A stretch of 64,000 bases of DNA from Desulfobacter sp. (GTDB lineage Bacteria; Desulfobacterota; Desulfobacteria; Desulfobacterales; Desulfobacteraceae): NCBI GenBank assembly GCA_028768545.1, contig CP054838.1:1233501-1297500 (forward strand), written 5' to 3'. Made by a program: the position numbers and the translations under genes. Position 1 is the first letter of the stretch, and each line of letters starts with the position of its first letter. This document shows positions 37,038 to 45,631 of the stretch, one piece after another. The notes beneath the pieces are model-generated. The model was not told the origin of the DNA. It did no database searches and was given only the letters and a program-made list of their open reading frames with translations.

Positions 37038-38125
37038 TGAACGGAAAAAAACGGATTCTCACCGCCCTGGATCCTGGGCAGGCCGACCAGGTCCCCCTGT
37101 ATATCCACGGGATTAATGAGGCCCCCATCATTGGCATTGGCCAGCAGATCACAGAAGGGCTGCCCGAAATAAACGATTTTCGAAAAATGAATGACGCTGA
37201 AAAGTTCAAGGTGCTGGATACCCTGTTTCTCATCCATGAAACCTTTGAGGTTGACGGGTTTACCTCCTTTGAGATCGGCCATGAATCAGGGGTTGATGAC
37301 CAGCATATCAAGGATGAGTTCGGCGTGGTCTATGCCTTGTCTGACTTTGGCCTGCCCGTTGCCATGGGGCATCCCCTTAAAGAGGCCTCTGACCTGGAGC
37401 ATTATCAGCCCCCGGTTCCGGACCCGGGGCATTTGCTGCTTTTAGATCTTGCCCGGGATCGTTTCAAGGGCGAAAAGGCCCTTTTCTGGCTCATGCGGGG
37501 AAGCTTTGTTCGTTGCTGGCGGCTGATGGGGATGGAAAATATGATGATCAAGATGTTTGATGACCCCCAATTTGTCCATGATGTGGCAGCCATGATACTG
37601 GACTATAACCTGGCCCAGCTGGATCTGCTGGTGGGGGCCGGTCTTGATGTCTTGGTGATTGAGGATGATATTGCGGACAAAAATTTTCCCCTCATCGCCC
37701 CGGGTCAGTTTTTAGAATTTGTGAACCGGTATAACCGTCAGGTTGTTGATGCGGCCCATGCAAAAGGCCTCAAGGTGGTTCGACACAGCGACGGAAATCT
37801 CTGGCCCCTCATGGACATGCTTCTGGACACAGGCTATGACGGGTTGAACCCCTTGGAACCCCAGGCGGGAATGATGCTTGACAAGGTAAAGGACTATTGC
37901 GGTGATCAAATCTGCCTGCTGGGCAATATCGATTGTGTTGATCTGCTGCCCAACGGAACGCCCCAACAGGTGGATGCAGCCGTAAAAAAGGCCATTGAGG
38001 ATGCAGGTCAGGGAGGAGGGCTGATCATCTGCTCTTCAAACTCCCTTCATCCCGGGGTGGCCTCGGACAATTGTATAGCCATGTTTGAGGCCACCCGCAA
38101 GTGTGGCCGGTACCCGACCCCATAA
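37034..38125 (+). CDS. URO-D-family methyltransferase
   Basis: 363-residue protein of the uroporphyrinogen decarboxylase superfamily in its methyltransferase branch (MtaA/CmuA/vanillate MtvB-like). Likely zinc-site residues are seen in VVRHSDGNLWPLMD and ICLLGNIDCVDLL; the active-site region includes LVIEDDIADKNFP and NPLEPQAGM. It would move a methyl group between a methylated substrate and the corrinoid protein. Start overlaps the corrinoid gene stop by four bases, giving tight coupling in expression. Whether it demethylates the substrate or uses the methylated corrinoid cannot be decided from sequence alone. Confidence 0.88.
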   Translation: MMNGKKRILTALDPGQADQVPLYIHGINEAPIIGIGQQITEGLPEINDFRKMNDAEKFKVLDTLFLIHETFEVDGFTSFEIGHESGVDDQHIKDEFGVVYALSDFGLPVAMGHPLKEASDLEHYQPPVPDPGHLLLLDLARDRFKGEKALFWLMRGSFVRCWRLMGMENMMIKMFDDPQFVHDVAAMILDYNLAQLDLLVGAGLDVLVIEDDIADKNFPLIAPGQFLEFVNRYNRQVVDAAHAKGLKVVRHSDGNLWPLMDMLLDTGYDGLNPLEPQAGMMLDKVKDYCGDQICLLGNIDCVDLLPNGTPQQVDAAVKKAIEDAGQGGGLIICSSNSLHPGVASDNCIAMFEATRKCGRYPTP

Positions 38126-38157
38126 AGGGATTCACCCCTAATTGTGACGAGGAATCA

Positions 38158-39429
38158 ATGAAAACATTTTCAGCCCAGGCCCCACTGGGATCGCCTTCCT
38201 ACCGCCGTTATCTTTTCTGTCTTTTATTTTTGCTCTATCTTTTTGATTATATGGACAGAATGGTGATTGTTTCTCTGTTTCCCTACCTTAAATCAGACTG
38301 GGGTATCACGGATACCCAGTGCGGGCTGCTTGTCTCTGCCGTGTATTGGTCCATATTAATTTTTTCATTTCCCGTGTCCATACTGGTGGACCGCTGGAGC
38401 CGGAAAAAAAGTATTGGGCTCATGGCCGGTATTTGGAGTTTGGCCACCCTGGCCTGCGCTTTTACCTGGAATTTTTCCCAGTTGTTTGCCGCCAGGACCA
38501 TCATCGGGGTGGGTGAGGCAGGCTATGCCCCGGGCGGAACCGCCATGATATCAACGGTCTTCCCCAAGGAGCAGCGGGCCAGGGTTCTGGGGTTGTGGAA
38601 TGCCTCTATCCCTCTGGGATCTGCCCTGGGCATTGCCATTGGAGGGTTGGTGGCCGAACACTGGGGCTGGCGTCATGCCTTCGGGCTTGTTGCCCTGCCC
38701 GGGATGGTTGCTGCCCTGCTCTTTTTTTTCATCAAAGACTATAAAACCGTGGTCCAAAACAGGGAAACGGTTCAGGTCAAGATGCAGTTTTCAGACATTG
38801 CCCGGCAGTTTACCCGCAACCCCACCCTGCTTTTTACCAATCTTGGCTTTGCTGCCAATGTTTTTGTGACCACCTCTTTGATGACCTGGCTGCCCACCTA
38901 TTTTTACCGGTTTGAAGGGCTGACCATGAGCCGGGCCGGCATCAAGGGCGGGTCTGTGATGCTGCTGGCCATCATCGGAGCGCCTTTGGGCGGCGACCTG
39001 GCAGATTTGTGGATGAAAAAACGTCAAAATGCCCGCATGGTCTTTCCGGCCATTTCATCGGCCATCACAGCCCTGCTGCTCTTTATTGCCTTTGGATTTT
39101 TCAAAGGCCAGGTTCAATATATGGTTCTGCTTGGGGCCGGTGTCTTTGCCGTGGCATTTGTTCCGGCGGCTGTTGCCGTGACCCAGGACGTGGTTCACCC
39201 GGGGCTTCGGGCCATTTCCCTGAGTATTAATGTGATCATTCAGCACCTTTTGGGCAGTGCCCTGGGCCCGGTTTTCATTGGGGTTCTTTCCGATGACTTT
39301 GGTCTTGAAAAGGCCATGGTCTGCCTGCCGGTCTTTGTTCTCTTGGGCTGTTTGCTTTTTTTAACCGGTTCCCGGTTTTATGCAAGGGATCTGGCTGCAG
39401 TGGAACAAAATATTTTAGAAACGAGCTGA
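38158..39429 (+). CDS. MFS transporter
   Basis: 423 residues from ATG 38158 (GAGGAATCA upstream; the longer frame overlaps the previous gene and is not family-like). Twelve predicted helices. Motifs include YLFDYMDRMVIVSLFPYL in TM1, SILVDRWSRKKSIG (loop motif), IIGVGEAGYAPGGTAMI and NASIPLGSALGIAIGG. It resembles the anion/aromatic-acid:H+ symporter branches. Lying inside the methyltransferase cassette, it probably imports the methylated substrate. Confidence 0.9.
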   Translation: MKTFSAQAPLGSPSYRRYLFCLLFLLYLFDYMDRMVIVSLFPYLKSDWGITDTQCGLLVSAVYWSILIFSFPVSILVDRWSRKKSIGLMAGIWSLATLACAFTWNFSQLFAARTIIGVGEAGYAPGGTAMISTVFPKEQRARVLGLWNASIPLGSALGIAIGGLVAEHWGWRHAFGLVALPGMVAALLFFFIKDYKTVVQNRETVQVKMQFSDIARQFTRNPTLLFTNLGFAANVFVTTSLMTWLPTYFYRFEGLTMSRAGIKGGSVMLLAIIGAPLGGDLADLWMKKRQNARMVFPAISSAITALLLFIAFGFFKGQVQYMVLLGAGVFAVAFVPAAVAVTQDVVHPGLRAISLSINVIIQHLLGSALGPVFIGVLSDDFGLEKAMVCLPVFVLLGCLLFLTGSRFYARDLAAVEQNILETS

Positions 39430-39469
39430 ACCTGGCCCTGATATTTAACCTTATTTAAAGGATACTGCC

Positions 39470-40282
39470 ATGGGATTTACCATGATTGGAGAATTGCTCA
39501 ACACCAGCCGTCCGGGAATTCAAAAAGCGGTTGAACAACGGGATGAAGAGACCATCTGCCCGTTGGTGCTGTTACAGGAAAAACAAGGGGCCGCTTATAT
39601 TGATATCAATGCCGGCGCCGGGGTACACACCGAACGCCGGGATATGCAATGGCTTGTTCGTACGGTCCAGGCCGTGACAAATCTTCCCCTCTGCCTGGAC
39701 AGTCCGGATCCCCATGTATTGGCATCTGCCTGGGAGATACTGGATCGTCCCCCCATGATCAACTCTATTTCCCTGGAAAAAAATCGTTTCCAGTCAATGC
39801 TTGACCTGTTAAAGGGCCGGGAATGCCAGGTGGTGGCCCTGTGTATGGATGATACGGGTATGCCCGAAACAGCCGAGCAGATATGTGGGCGCGCCCATGC
39901 CCTGGTCAATGGACTTGCCGGCATCCATATCCAGCCGAATGCCATATGGATCGATCCCCTGGTCGGGCCGGTGAGCACCCATACGGGAAACGGGCTTATC
40001 TCTTTGAAAGCCGTGGCCCTTATAAAAAAACAAATTCCCGGGATCAACACGGTCTGCGGTTTGTCCAATATCTCATTTGGCCTTCCCAACCGCCGTATCA
40101 TCAATCGAATGTTTCTGGGCCTGATGATGGGCCAGGGGTTAGACGGGGCTATTATGGATCCAGGGGACCGGGATTTAACCGCCGCCCTTAAAACCGTTCA
40201 AATGCTCATGAATCAGGACGAATACTGCATGGGCTTCATGGAATATTTTGCTGCAAATTCCTTGCAGGCAGATCACCAATGA
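39470..40282 (+). CDS. MtrH-like methyltetrahydrofolate:corrinoid methyltransferase
   Basis: 270-residue TIM-barrel of the dihydropteroate-synthase-like family that includes AcsE, MtvA and MtrH. Pterin-site signatures are TMIGELLNTSRPG, AAYIDINAGAG, LPLCLDSPDP, MINSISLEK and GLSNISFGLPNR. It would transfer the methyl group from the corrinoid protein to tetrahydrofolate (or the reverse), feeding the C1 pathway. AAGGATACTGCC precedes the ATG. The TGA overlaps an ATG at 40279 that opens a short, unconvincing frame. Confidence 0.92.
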   Translation: MGFTMIGELLNTSRPGIQKAVEQRDEETICPLVLLQEKQGAAYIDINAGAGVHTERRDMQWLVRTVQAVTNLPLCLDSPDPHVLASAWEILDRPPMINSISLEKNRFQSMLDLLKGRECQVVALCMDDTGMPETAEQICGRAHALVNGLAGIHIQPNAIWIDPLVGPVSTHTGNGLISLKAVALIKKQIPGINTVCGLSNISFGLPNRRIINRMFLGLMMGQGLDGAIMDPGDRDLTAALKTVQMLMNQDEYCMGFMEYFAANSLQADHQ

Positions 40283-40798
40283 CCCGATCGGATAAAAACT
40301 GCCGGAACAAAGCGGGATCCAGGTCCGATTGCTCCCCCCGGACAAGACCGCCCACGGGCAGGCCCTGGGATTATCCCGGCAGATTGATTTTCCGGAGCTG
40401 GGCGGGGCGTCTGGGTTTCAAACCCGGTTCCTGGCGGCCATGGCCTTTCCCCATCCTTTTTTGTTGACACGAATGTGGAAGAACCTAGCGGGGGTAATGA
40501 TGACCGTTCTGCCTTTTAACCGCATATTTTACAAATCGATTTTGTTTTGGCTGCATGGCGCCAGAGTGTGACGCCCTAGTGGCCTTACGGGGAACAGGCC
40601 CGCATCGGGGGAGAGGATCATTTGATGATATCCGAGTCAAACTGGATGATCAGGAGAGTTTAAATTCCCTTAAAACAGTTTCAGGCTTGATTCCAATCGG
40701 CCCTGGGTATAAAAGAAAAACCGGTGGGCCAATTTGCCGCCATTGCCGTCAGCGGGAAGCCTGCTGCATGGCCGGCCATCGATTTAAAAGGGTATCCA
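40283..40798. other. Remnant region before the tetR gene
   Basis: 516 bases without an intact gene. Plus-strand open frames 40279-40467 and 40329-40571 are short and change frame; the second (LSRQIDFPELGG, GFQTRFLAAMAFPHPFLL) looks protein-like and could be a gene tail, but the family is not recognised. In the related O-demethylase systems an Fe-S corrinoid activator gene is often found here; I see no evidence of its motifs. The dispersed repeat R1 copy 2 is inside. Confidence 0.4.
40521..40590. repeat. Dispersed repeat R1, copy 2
   Basis: CGCATATTTTACAAATCGAT, TTTGTTTTGGCTGCATGGCG and CAGAGTGTGACGCC follow the order of the copy at 13412 with substitutions. The closing arm of the hairpin is degenerate here. 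Confidence 0.5.
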
Positions 40799-41446
40799 AT
40801 GGGAACAAAAGAACGGAAAAAAAGGGAAAAGATAAACCGTAAGACCCAGATCCTCGGGGCTGCGCGTGCACTTTTATTCAGTAAAGGGCTTGGCGGGACA
40901 TCTGTTAACGCAATTGCCGCCCGGGTTGAATTGAGTGTGCCTGCCATTTACCGGTATTATAAGAATAAGGATGAGATTATTTTTGATCTTTCCGAAGAGG
41001 GGCTTCAACTGCTGCAAAAGGATATTTGTTTGGCAACAGAGGCTGCCCAATATCCGGAGCTGAAACTGGAAGCCATTGCCCTGGCCTACCGCCGGTTCAG
41101 CATCGTCCAGAAAGATTATTTTACCGTGATTAATCATTTTTTAACCTCCCCTGAAACCGTGCTGCCGGATCACCTTAAGCATAGAATTGATCACTATGGT
41201 GAACATATTTTAATGCAGGTTGTCTCTGCCGTTGAGCAAGGCTGTAAAACCGGGCGGTTGTCCTGTGATGATCCCCGTCGTTTCAGCCTTATGTTCTGGG
41301 GGAGCATCAACGGGATCATCCAGCTCCAGAAGATTGAGCATACCATTTTTTCCGGCAAGGACCATGAGGCCTTGTATCAGCATACCGTGGAGACCCTGAT
41401 ACAGAGCATACAGATCAGTGAATCTCCCTTGAAAAATGCCCATTAA
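40799..41446 (+). CDS. TetR-family transcriptional regulator
   Basis: 215 residues from ATG 40799 (AAAAGGG upstream); the longer frame has no family content. The N-terminal helix-turn-helix is typical: TQILGAARALLFSKGLGGTS then VNAIAARVELSVPAIYRYYKNKDEI. The C-terminal ligand-binding domain is all-helical. It follows the corrinoid methyl-transfer genes in the same orientation and is the obvious candidate regulator for them. No clear operator palindrome was found upstream of 36450. Confidence 0.9.
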   Translation: MGTKERKKREKINRKTQILGAARALLFSKGLGGTSVNAIAARVELSVPAIYRYYKNKDEIIFDLSEEGLQLLQKDICLATEAAQYPELKLEAIALAYRRFSIVQKDYFTVINHFLTSPETVLPDHLKHRIDHYGEHILMQVVSAVEQGCKTGRLSCDDPRRFSLMFWGSINGIIQLQKIEHTIFSGKDHEALYQHTVETLIQSIQISESPLKNAH

Positions 41447-41675
41447 ACCCAGGGGGGATTTTTAATCATCCGGACTTCAGCCTCTTTCCATGCCCCTGAT
41501 CAAGGCTTGCCCGGGGCATACTCTTCTTGATATAAAGTCTTTTCCTGTCCTAATCTTATGCGGGATGAAATAAGGCCCAGAAGCATGGATGGCCGTCCGG
41601 CGCGGCGGAGATTCTGCCACCCGTGGCAAGATATTTGTAAATGGTCGTGGACCTTTGTTTTCAAAGGAGAACCAG

Positions 41676-42122
41676 ATGGATTTCATAGACAAGATAATTT
41701 CGGGCTTTGGCACCATGGTCGGGCTTTCTGACCTGGCCCTGGACGATGGCAACTGCTGTACCCTTCAATTTGATCAGGTGATTGTGAATGTCGAGTATCT
41801 GCCCGATACCCGGGTGTTTTATTTTTATACCAGGATCGGGGCCATTCCGGCCAACAAAGAGGTCCGGCTTCAGATATTTGAATACCTGCTGGAGAGTAAT
41901 TGTTTTTATCGCAAGGCCCATGGCGGGGTGCTCGGCATTGATGGGGAACAGGATGCCGTGATTTATACCCATAAATTTAATGCAGACGATCTTGATGCCA
42001 AAATTTTTGGCGATTATATGGAGGCCTTTGTGAACACGGCCGAGACTTTTGCCGGGGACCTGCTGGATGAATCAGGAGACAAGAGCAATGCCATGCCCCC
42101 CATGGGGGGGCTCCGGGTATAG
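41676..42122 (+). CDS. CesT/Tir-type secretion chaperone
   Basis: 148 residues from ATG 41676, preceded by AAGGAGAACCAG. The fold pattern is that of class I type III secretion chaperones (CesT family): an N-terminal helix MDFIDKIISGFGTMVGLSDL, strands CTLQFDQVIVNVEYLPDT and VFYFYTRIGAIP, the helix VRLQIFEYLLESNCFYRKAH, the strand pair GVLGIDGEQDAVIYTHKF and a C-terminal helix. It is acidic, as chaperones of this type are. The next gene, 70 bases on, is the likely client. No type III apparatus genes are in the window. Confidence 0.75.
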   Translation: MDFIDKIISGFGTMVGLSDLALDDGNCCTLQFDQVIVNVEYLPDTRVFYFYTRIGAIPANKEVRLQIFEYLLESNCFYRKAHGGVLGIDGEQDAVIYTHKFNADDLDAKIFGDYMEAFVNTAETFAGDLLDESGDKSNAMPPMGGLRV

Positions 42123-42192
42123 ACCCCATGGGGGAAATCCGATTATAGCCGCCCCCTTATTGGGGAATCCAACCAACAGCAAGGAGTAAATT

Positions 42193-43059
42193 ATGCCTGG
42201 CGACATGTCACAATTGAATCGTCTGAATCAGTCCATGGGCCGGATCGGAGATCAGCATCTGGGCCTGGACAGTCAAAACCGTATTACCCAAGGATCCACC
42301 AACTGGCTGGGCCGGGCCGTGAACTGGGTTAAGTCTGCTCTGGGAATCAAGGGGCAGGAGCGTGACAACAAGGCCATCATGAATCATGTGATTGCCACCA
42401 TCAAAGAGACCCAGGGTATGGGGGACCGCTTTGCCGACATTGCCAAGGGCCGTTTGAGCAGTGCTTTGGACAGGGGACGGCCCATCACGGGCCGGCGGGT
42501 CTCAACGGTGATCTCTGATCTGGTCAGGCTCAAGACAAGCGAGACCTCCGCCCGGGAGGCCAATATCAAGATTAACGTCAAGGACCTTTGCGACACCCTT
42601 TGCGATACCGGAGACACCCCGCTCATGGAAGCCCTGGAAGACCAAATGACCTTTTTCGGCCTGGGTGACAGGTTTGGTGAACTGGGGTACGCAGAGGTGA
42701 TGGATCTGCGGGATGAGGTCGAAACCCGCCTGGAACGCTCCTGTCTGCGCAATGGGAAAAGTCCCACTCTGGAAGAGGCCTGGCCCGTTATCAAAGAGGC
42801 CTGCCGTAAGTTGGCAATGAACATGGTCAAAGAGAGCATCTCCCAGCGGGTGTCGACCATGGCCAATTATGAGGACAAGGATTCTCCATTGATGAAGACC
42901 TTTCAGGCCCATGCCCGGATTTTGAAAATGGAGGTGGATATCCAGCCCCGGGATCTGGCCAAACTGGCTGAAAAATTTGAAAATAAACTAACGGTGGTCT
43001 CTCTCTATGATCCTGAAAATCTTCACCCCCCACCCAGGAAGAATCCACCGATGCCATGA
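42193..43059 (+). CDS. Large unknown protein, N-terminal part (putative chaperone client)
   Basis: 288 codons from ATG 42193 (AAGGAG upstream). The polar Ser/Asn/Gln-rich N-terminus (MPGDMSQLNRLNQSMGRIG) is compatible with a type III-type secretion signal. The rest is mostly helical with no membrane segment. The frame ends HPPPRKNPPMP after a C6 tract at 43026-43031. In the -1 frame the sequence continues TPPTQEESTDAMKRVIDSFL straight into the next frame, so this and 43056-44336 are most likely one gene of about 714 codons. No known domain is recognised. Confidence 0.7.
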   Translation: MPGDMSQLNRLNQSMGRIGDQHLGLDSQNRITQGSTNWLGRAVNWVKSALGIKGQERDNKAIMNHVIATIKETQGMGDRFADIAKGRLSSALDRGRPITGRRVSTVISDLVRLKTSETSAREANIKINVKDLCDTLCDTGDTPLMEALEDQMTFFGLGDRFGELGYAEVMDLRDEVETRLERSCLRNGKSPTLEEAWPVIKEACRKLAMNMVKESISQRVSTMANYEDKDSPLMKTFQAHARILKMEVDIQPRDLAKLAEKFENKLTVVSLYDPENLHPPPRKNPPMP

Positions 43060-44336
43060 AACGGGTGATTGATTCGTTTTTGAACGGCCTGGCCGTGGTG
43101 GAGGCCCGAAAGGATCTGTCCGACACCCAGCAGGCCAGGGTAACATCGCTTTTGGTTTCTGCGCCCAAACTATATACCCCGAAGATGGTCACCGCCCTTT
43201 GCGATACGGTCACTGCGTCTGAAAAACTGGTCAGCGTTTTGACCGACACAAGCGTTGGTGTGGAAGAGGCGGGAGATCGCCTGAAAGCCTACCAGGAGGT
43301 GGTCAACACGGCACTGTATCAGGAAATGTCAGAGCGTGGAAGCCTGCTGAGAGAGGGCATTGGCGGGGCGCCCGAGGCAGATACCATTCGAAGGGATTCA
43401 ATTAACCTCGGGCTGGCACTTTCGGGCATGACCCGGGATGATTCCCTGGCCAAATTTTACGATTTGGCCGGCCAGGGCAGTTCCTTGTCTGCCCTGCGCT
43501 TTAACCTCGAAAGCATGGACCAGACCGACCGTGCCGTGTCCATGGAAAAGATGACCCTTTTGCGTTTTCTCGGTGAGATGGGCAGGCAAGGGGATGTCCA
43601 CCCCAAGATCATTGACCAGGCCTTGAACAATGTGGGGCCGGGGGGCGTGTCCGTGGACCATTTGCGTACACTTCTGGGTGAGGGCGTTCACGGCCAGGGC
43701 GGAGTGGTCATTGAAGAGGGCTTTAACATGGACGGGGCGCTATCGGTGTTTGATACCAATATTAACGAGGATATGGGGGTTGTCAGCAAGGATCCTGCAG
43801 GGCTCCGGGAAAAAGCACCTCAATCCCTGGTCGCCAAAGCCTCTTATTTTTACGACGGGTTTTTGACGGATTTTTTCCGCAACGGAATCATGGTGGGAGG
43901 GGACCGCATCCTGGGATCGGGCACCCAGGATTATGGCAAAATGGAAGCTGCCCTGGACAAGCTCATCTCCAAATTCCCCAGTGCCCAGGAAGCCGGGCGT
44001 GTGACCCGTCCCCTGTTCCAGAGTCTTGGGGCCACCATCATGATTTCCCTGATGTCGGACCCCGTCACCAGTGAGCCGATGATGAAACTCAATGCCTGCA
44101 CGGGAAAGGGGCTTAGCGATTTTCTGACCTTTGACATCAGGCCCAAAGAAGAGGGTGTCTATGATGTGCGGGTGGATATGGGCACCCAAAAGGATTCCAG
44201 TGCCCCCAGCGGAAACAAGACAGATGGCTTGGGCATGTCCGCAGGTGTTGATATGACCGTTACCGGCGCGGACCGGGACGATCCCCGGCCGCTGGTGGAG
44301 ACCCGTGGCTTTGATTTCGTGTTCGGCAGGATATAG
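43056..44336 (+). CDS. Large unknown protein, C-terminal part
   Basis: 426 codons, starting with ATGA overlapping the previous stop. Largely helical, with repeated acidic/amphipathic segments (SLREGIGGAPEADTIR is preceded by LYQEMSERG) and a glycine-rich C-terminal quarter. No catalytic motif or membrane helix is recognised. It could be translated separately by coupling, but the upstream extension in the same frame (TPPTQEESTDA) suggests it is the second part of the gene starting at 42193. It ends 32 bases from the convergent membrane-protein gene. Confidence 0.7.
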   Translation: MKRVIDSFLNGLAVVEARKDLSDTQQARVTSLLVSAPKLYTPKMVTALCDTVTASEKLVSVLTDTSVGVEEAGDRLKAYQEVVNTALYQEMSERGSLLREGIGGAPEADTIRRDSINLGLALSGMTRDDSLAKFYDLAGQGSSLSALRFNLESMDQTDRAVSMEKMTLLRFLGEMGRQGDVHPKIIDQALNNVGPGGVSVDHLRTLLGEGVHGQGGVVIEEGFNMDGALSVFDTNINEDMGVVSKDPAGLREKAPQSLVAKASYFYDGFLTDFFRNGIMVGGDRILGSGTQDYGKMEAALDKLISKFPSAQEAGRVTRPLFQSLGATIMISLMSDPVTSEPMMKLNACTGKGLSDFLTFDIRPKEEGVYDVRVDMGTQKDSSAPSGNKTDGLGMSAGVDMTVTGADRDDPRPLVETRGFDFVFGRI

Positions 44337-44368
44337 ACCGGCCATTAAAAATCTTCGAGGTAAAGGAT

Positions 44369-45631
44369 TTACTCTGAATCCTGCGGGGTCAGATCCTTTT
44401 CCTGCCTCAGGTAACCTGCGGTTTCCGCCTCTTTTTCAATCTCTTTGGGCGGGGTGCCCCCGGGCCGGGTCTGCTGGTTGAGCTGGTAAATCTGGGAGGC
44501 ATTGCCCAGGTCCCTTACACTGGTGATGGAGGCAATGGATTCCCTGTCCTTGAGAAAGTCGATCATATCTTCTTTGATGGACCTTAAGTCTTTATCAGAC
44601 TTTCGCATCTCAAGAATATACCGGGGATGTTCAAGATTCCGCATGCCTGTGGCTGTGAATGTGGTCGAGACAATACGGGAGACAATCACCCATGGGGTAA
44701 TGCTGCTTCGGATCAGGGTGTTTTCCGACCGGGTGCTGTCATGGATGCCCGTGCCTGTCGATATCTTTGATTCCGTGAATGTGCCTTCGCATTTAAAGTA
44801 GATGAGCAGGGACTCGAACTGGATTTCCGCGTAAAACAGATGGGCCGTGTTGACCAAAAGGTTGGCAAACCCGTTGAAGATGACCATGATGACGAAGAGA
44901 TGGGCTGCATTTGCACCCAGGGTCATCAGGTCTTCTCCCCTGCTGCTGAACACATCCCCAAACGCGTTGGCCTGGCTGCCGGTATGCTGGTAGACACGGA
45001 CAAGGGCAAAGGCTAACAAGATGGTCAGGGCCAGACTTGCCAGATGACAGAGGTTTCCAGCCAAAAGGCTGGTCAGCCGGGCCCTTAAAAATCCGGGTCT
45101 CCATGCCATGGGCATGACCCGGGGCTGGACTTCCTGGATCATTTCTCCCCTGAAATCCCCCTTGCCCTCGACCTGTTCGTTGAGCTGGGGGTCAAGTTCC
45201 TTGTATACTCTGTTGGGGACCTCTTTATACCGGCGGTTGGCCATGACCAGGTTGTCCAGGTTGATGAATATTTCATTGGGATGGACAGATTCCTGCCAGT
45301 TTTCCCTCAGTTCGGAGACTTCGGTCACAGGGTCGGCCTTGGTCATTCTCGCCCGGAGCAAAAAGGCAAGAAGACCGGTACTGATCAGGGCTGCGGCAAA
45401 GATGCCGGCCAGATACCAGAAAACATGGGCCCGGGACAGGGCCTCCATCCAGGTGGCCACCTGTTCGGCTGAAAGGCGGTTTTGGGTCATGACCCATGAA
45501 AAGCCCATGCCCACCACGCCGGGCAGCACAATGGCCGTGGACAATACGTTTACCAGATCCCGGGAGCCAAAGGAATCAATGGATTTTTCTGCCCCCCTGG
45601 GAGATGCCCCGGCCCCCGGCATACCAGACAA
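44369..45631 (-). CDS. Unknown membrane protein, C-terminal part
   Basis: 420 codons. Four or five hydrophobic segments: NVLSTAIVLPGVVGMGFSWV, FWYLAGIFAAALISTGLLAF, LASLALTILLAFALVRVY, HLFVIMVIFNGFANLLVN. The C-terminal about 150 residues are soluble. The apparent start (SGMPGAGASPRG) lies inside the preceding frame 45576-46250; across a G-run the upstream frame reads FVWYAGG and this one GASPRGAEKSID, which suggests one gene of about 625 codons broken by a single-base insertion. No family is recognised; it converges with the chaperone-client gene. Confidence 0.7.
   Translation of the reverse strand: MSGMPGAGASPRGAEKSIDSFGSRDLVNVLSTAIVLPGVVGMGFSWVMTQNRLSAEQVATWMEALSRAHVFWYLAGIFAAALISTGLLAFLLRARMTKADPVTEVSELRENWQESVHPNEIFINLDNLVMANRRYKEVPNRVYKELDPQLNEQVEGKGDFRGEMIQEVQPRVMPMAWRPGFLRARLTSLLAGNLCHLASLALTILLAFALVRVYQHTGSQANAFGDVFSSRGEDLMTLGANAAHLFVIMVIFNGFANLLVNTAHLFYAEIQFESLLIYFKCEGTFTESKISTGTGIHDSTRSENTLIRSSITPWVIVSRIVSTTFTATGMRNLEHPRYILEMRKSDKDLRSIKEDMIDFLKDRESIASITSVRDLGNASQIYQLNQQTRPGGTPPKEIEKEAETAGYLRQEKDLTPQDSE

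Noticed and set aside
40283..40470. RamA-like corrinoid activator remnant
   Set aside because: Position fits, but no ferredoxin Cys motif or ASKHA nucleotide motif is visible in any frame.
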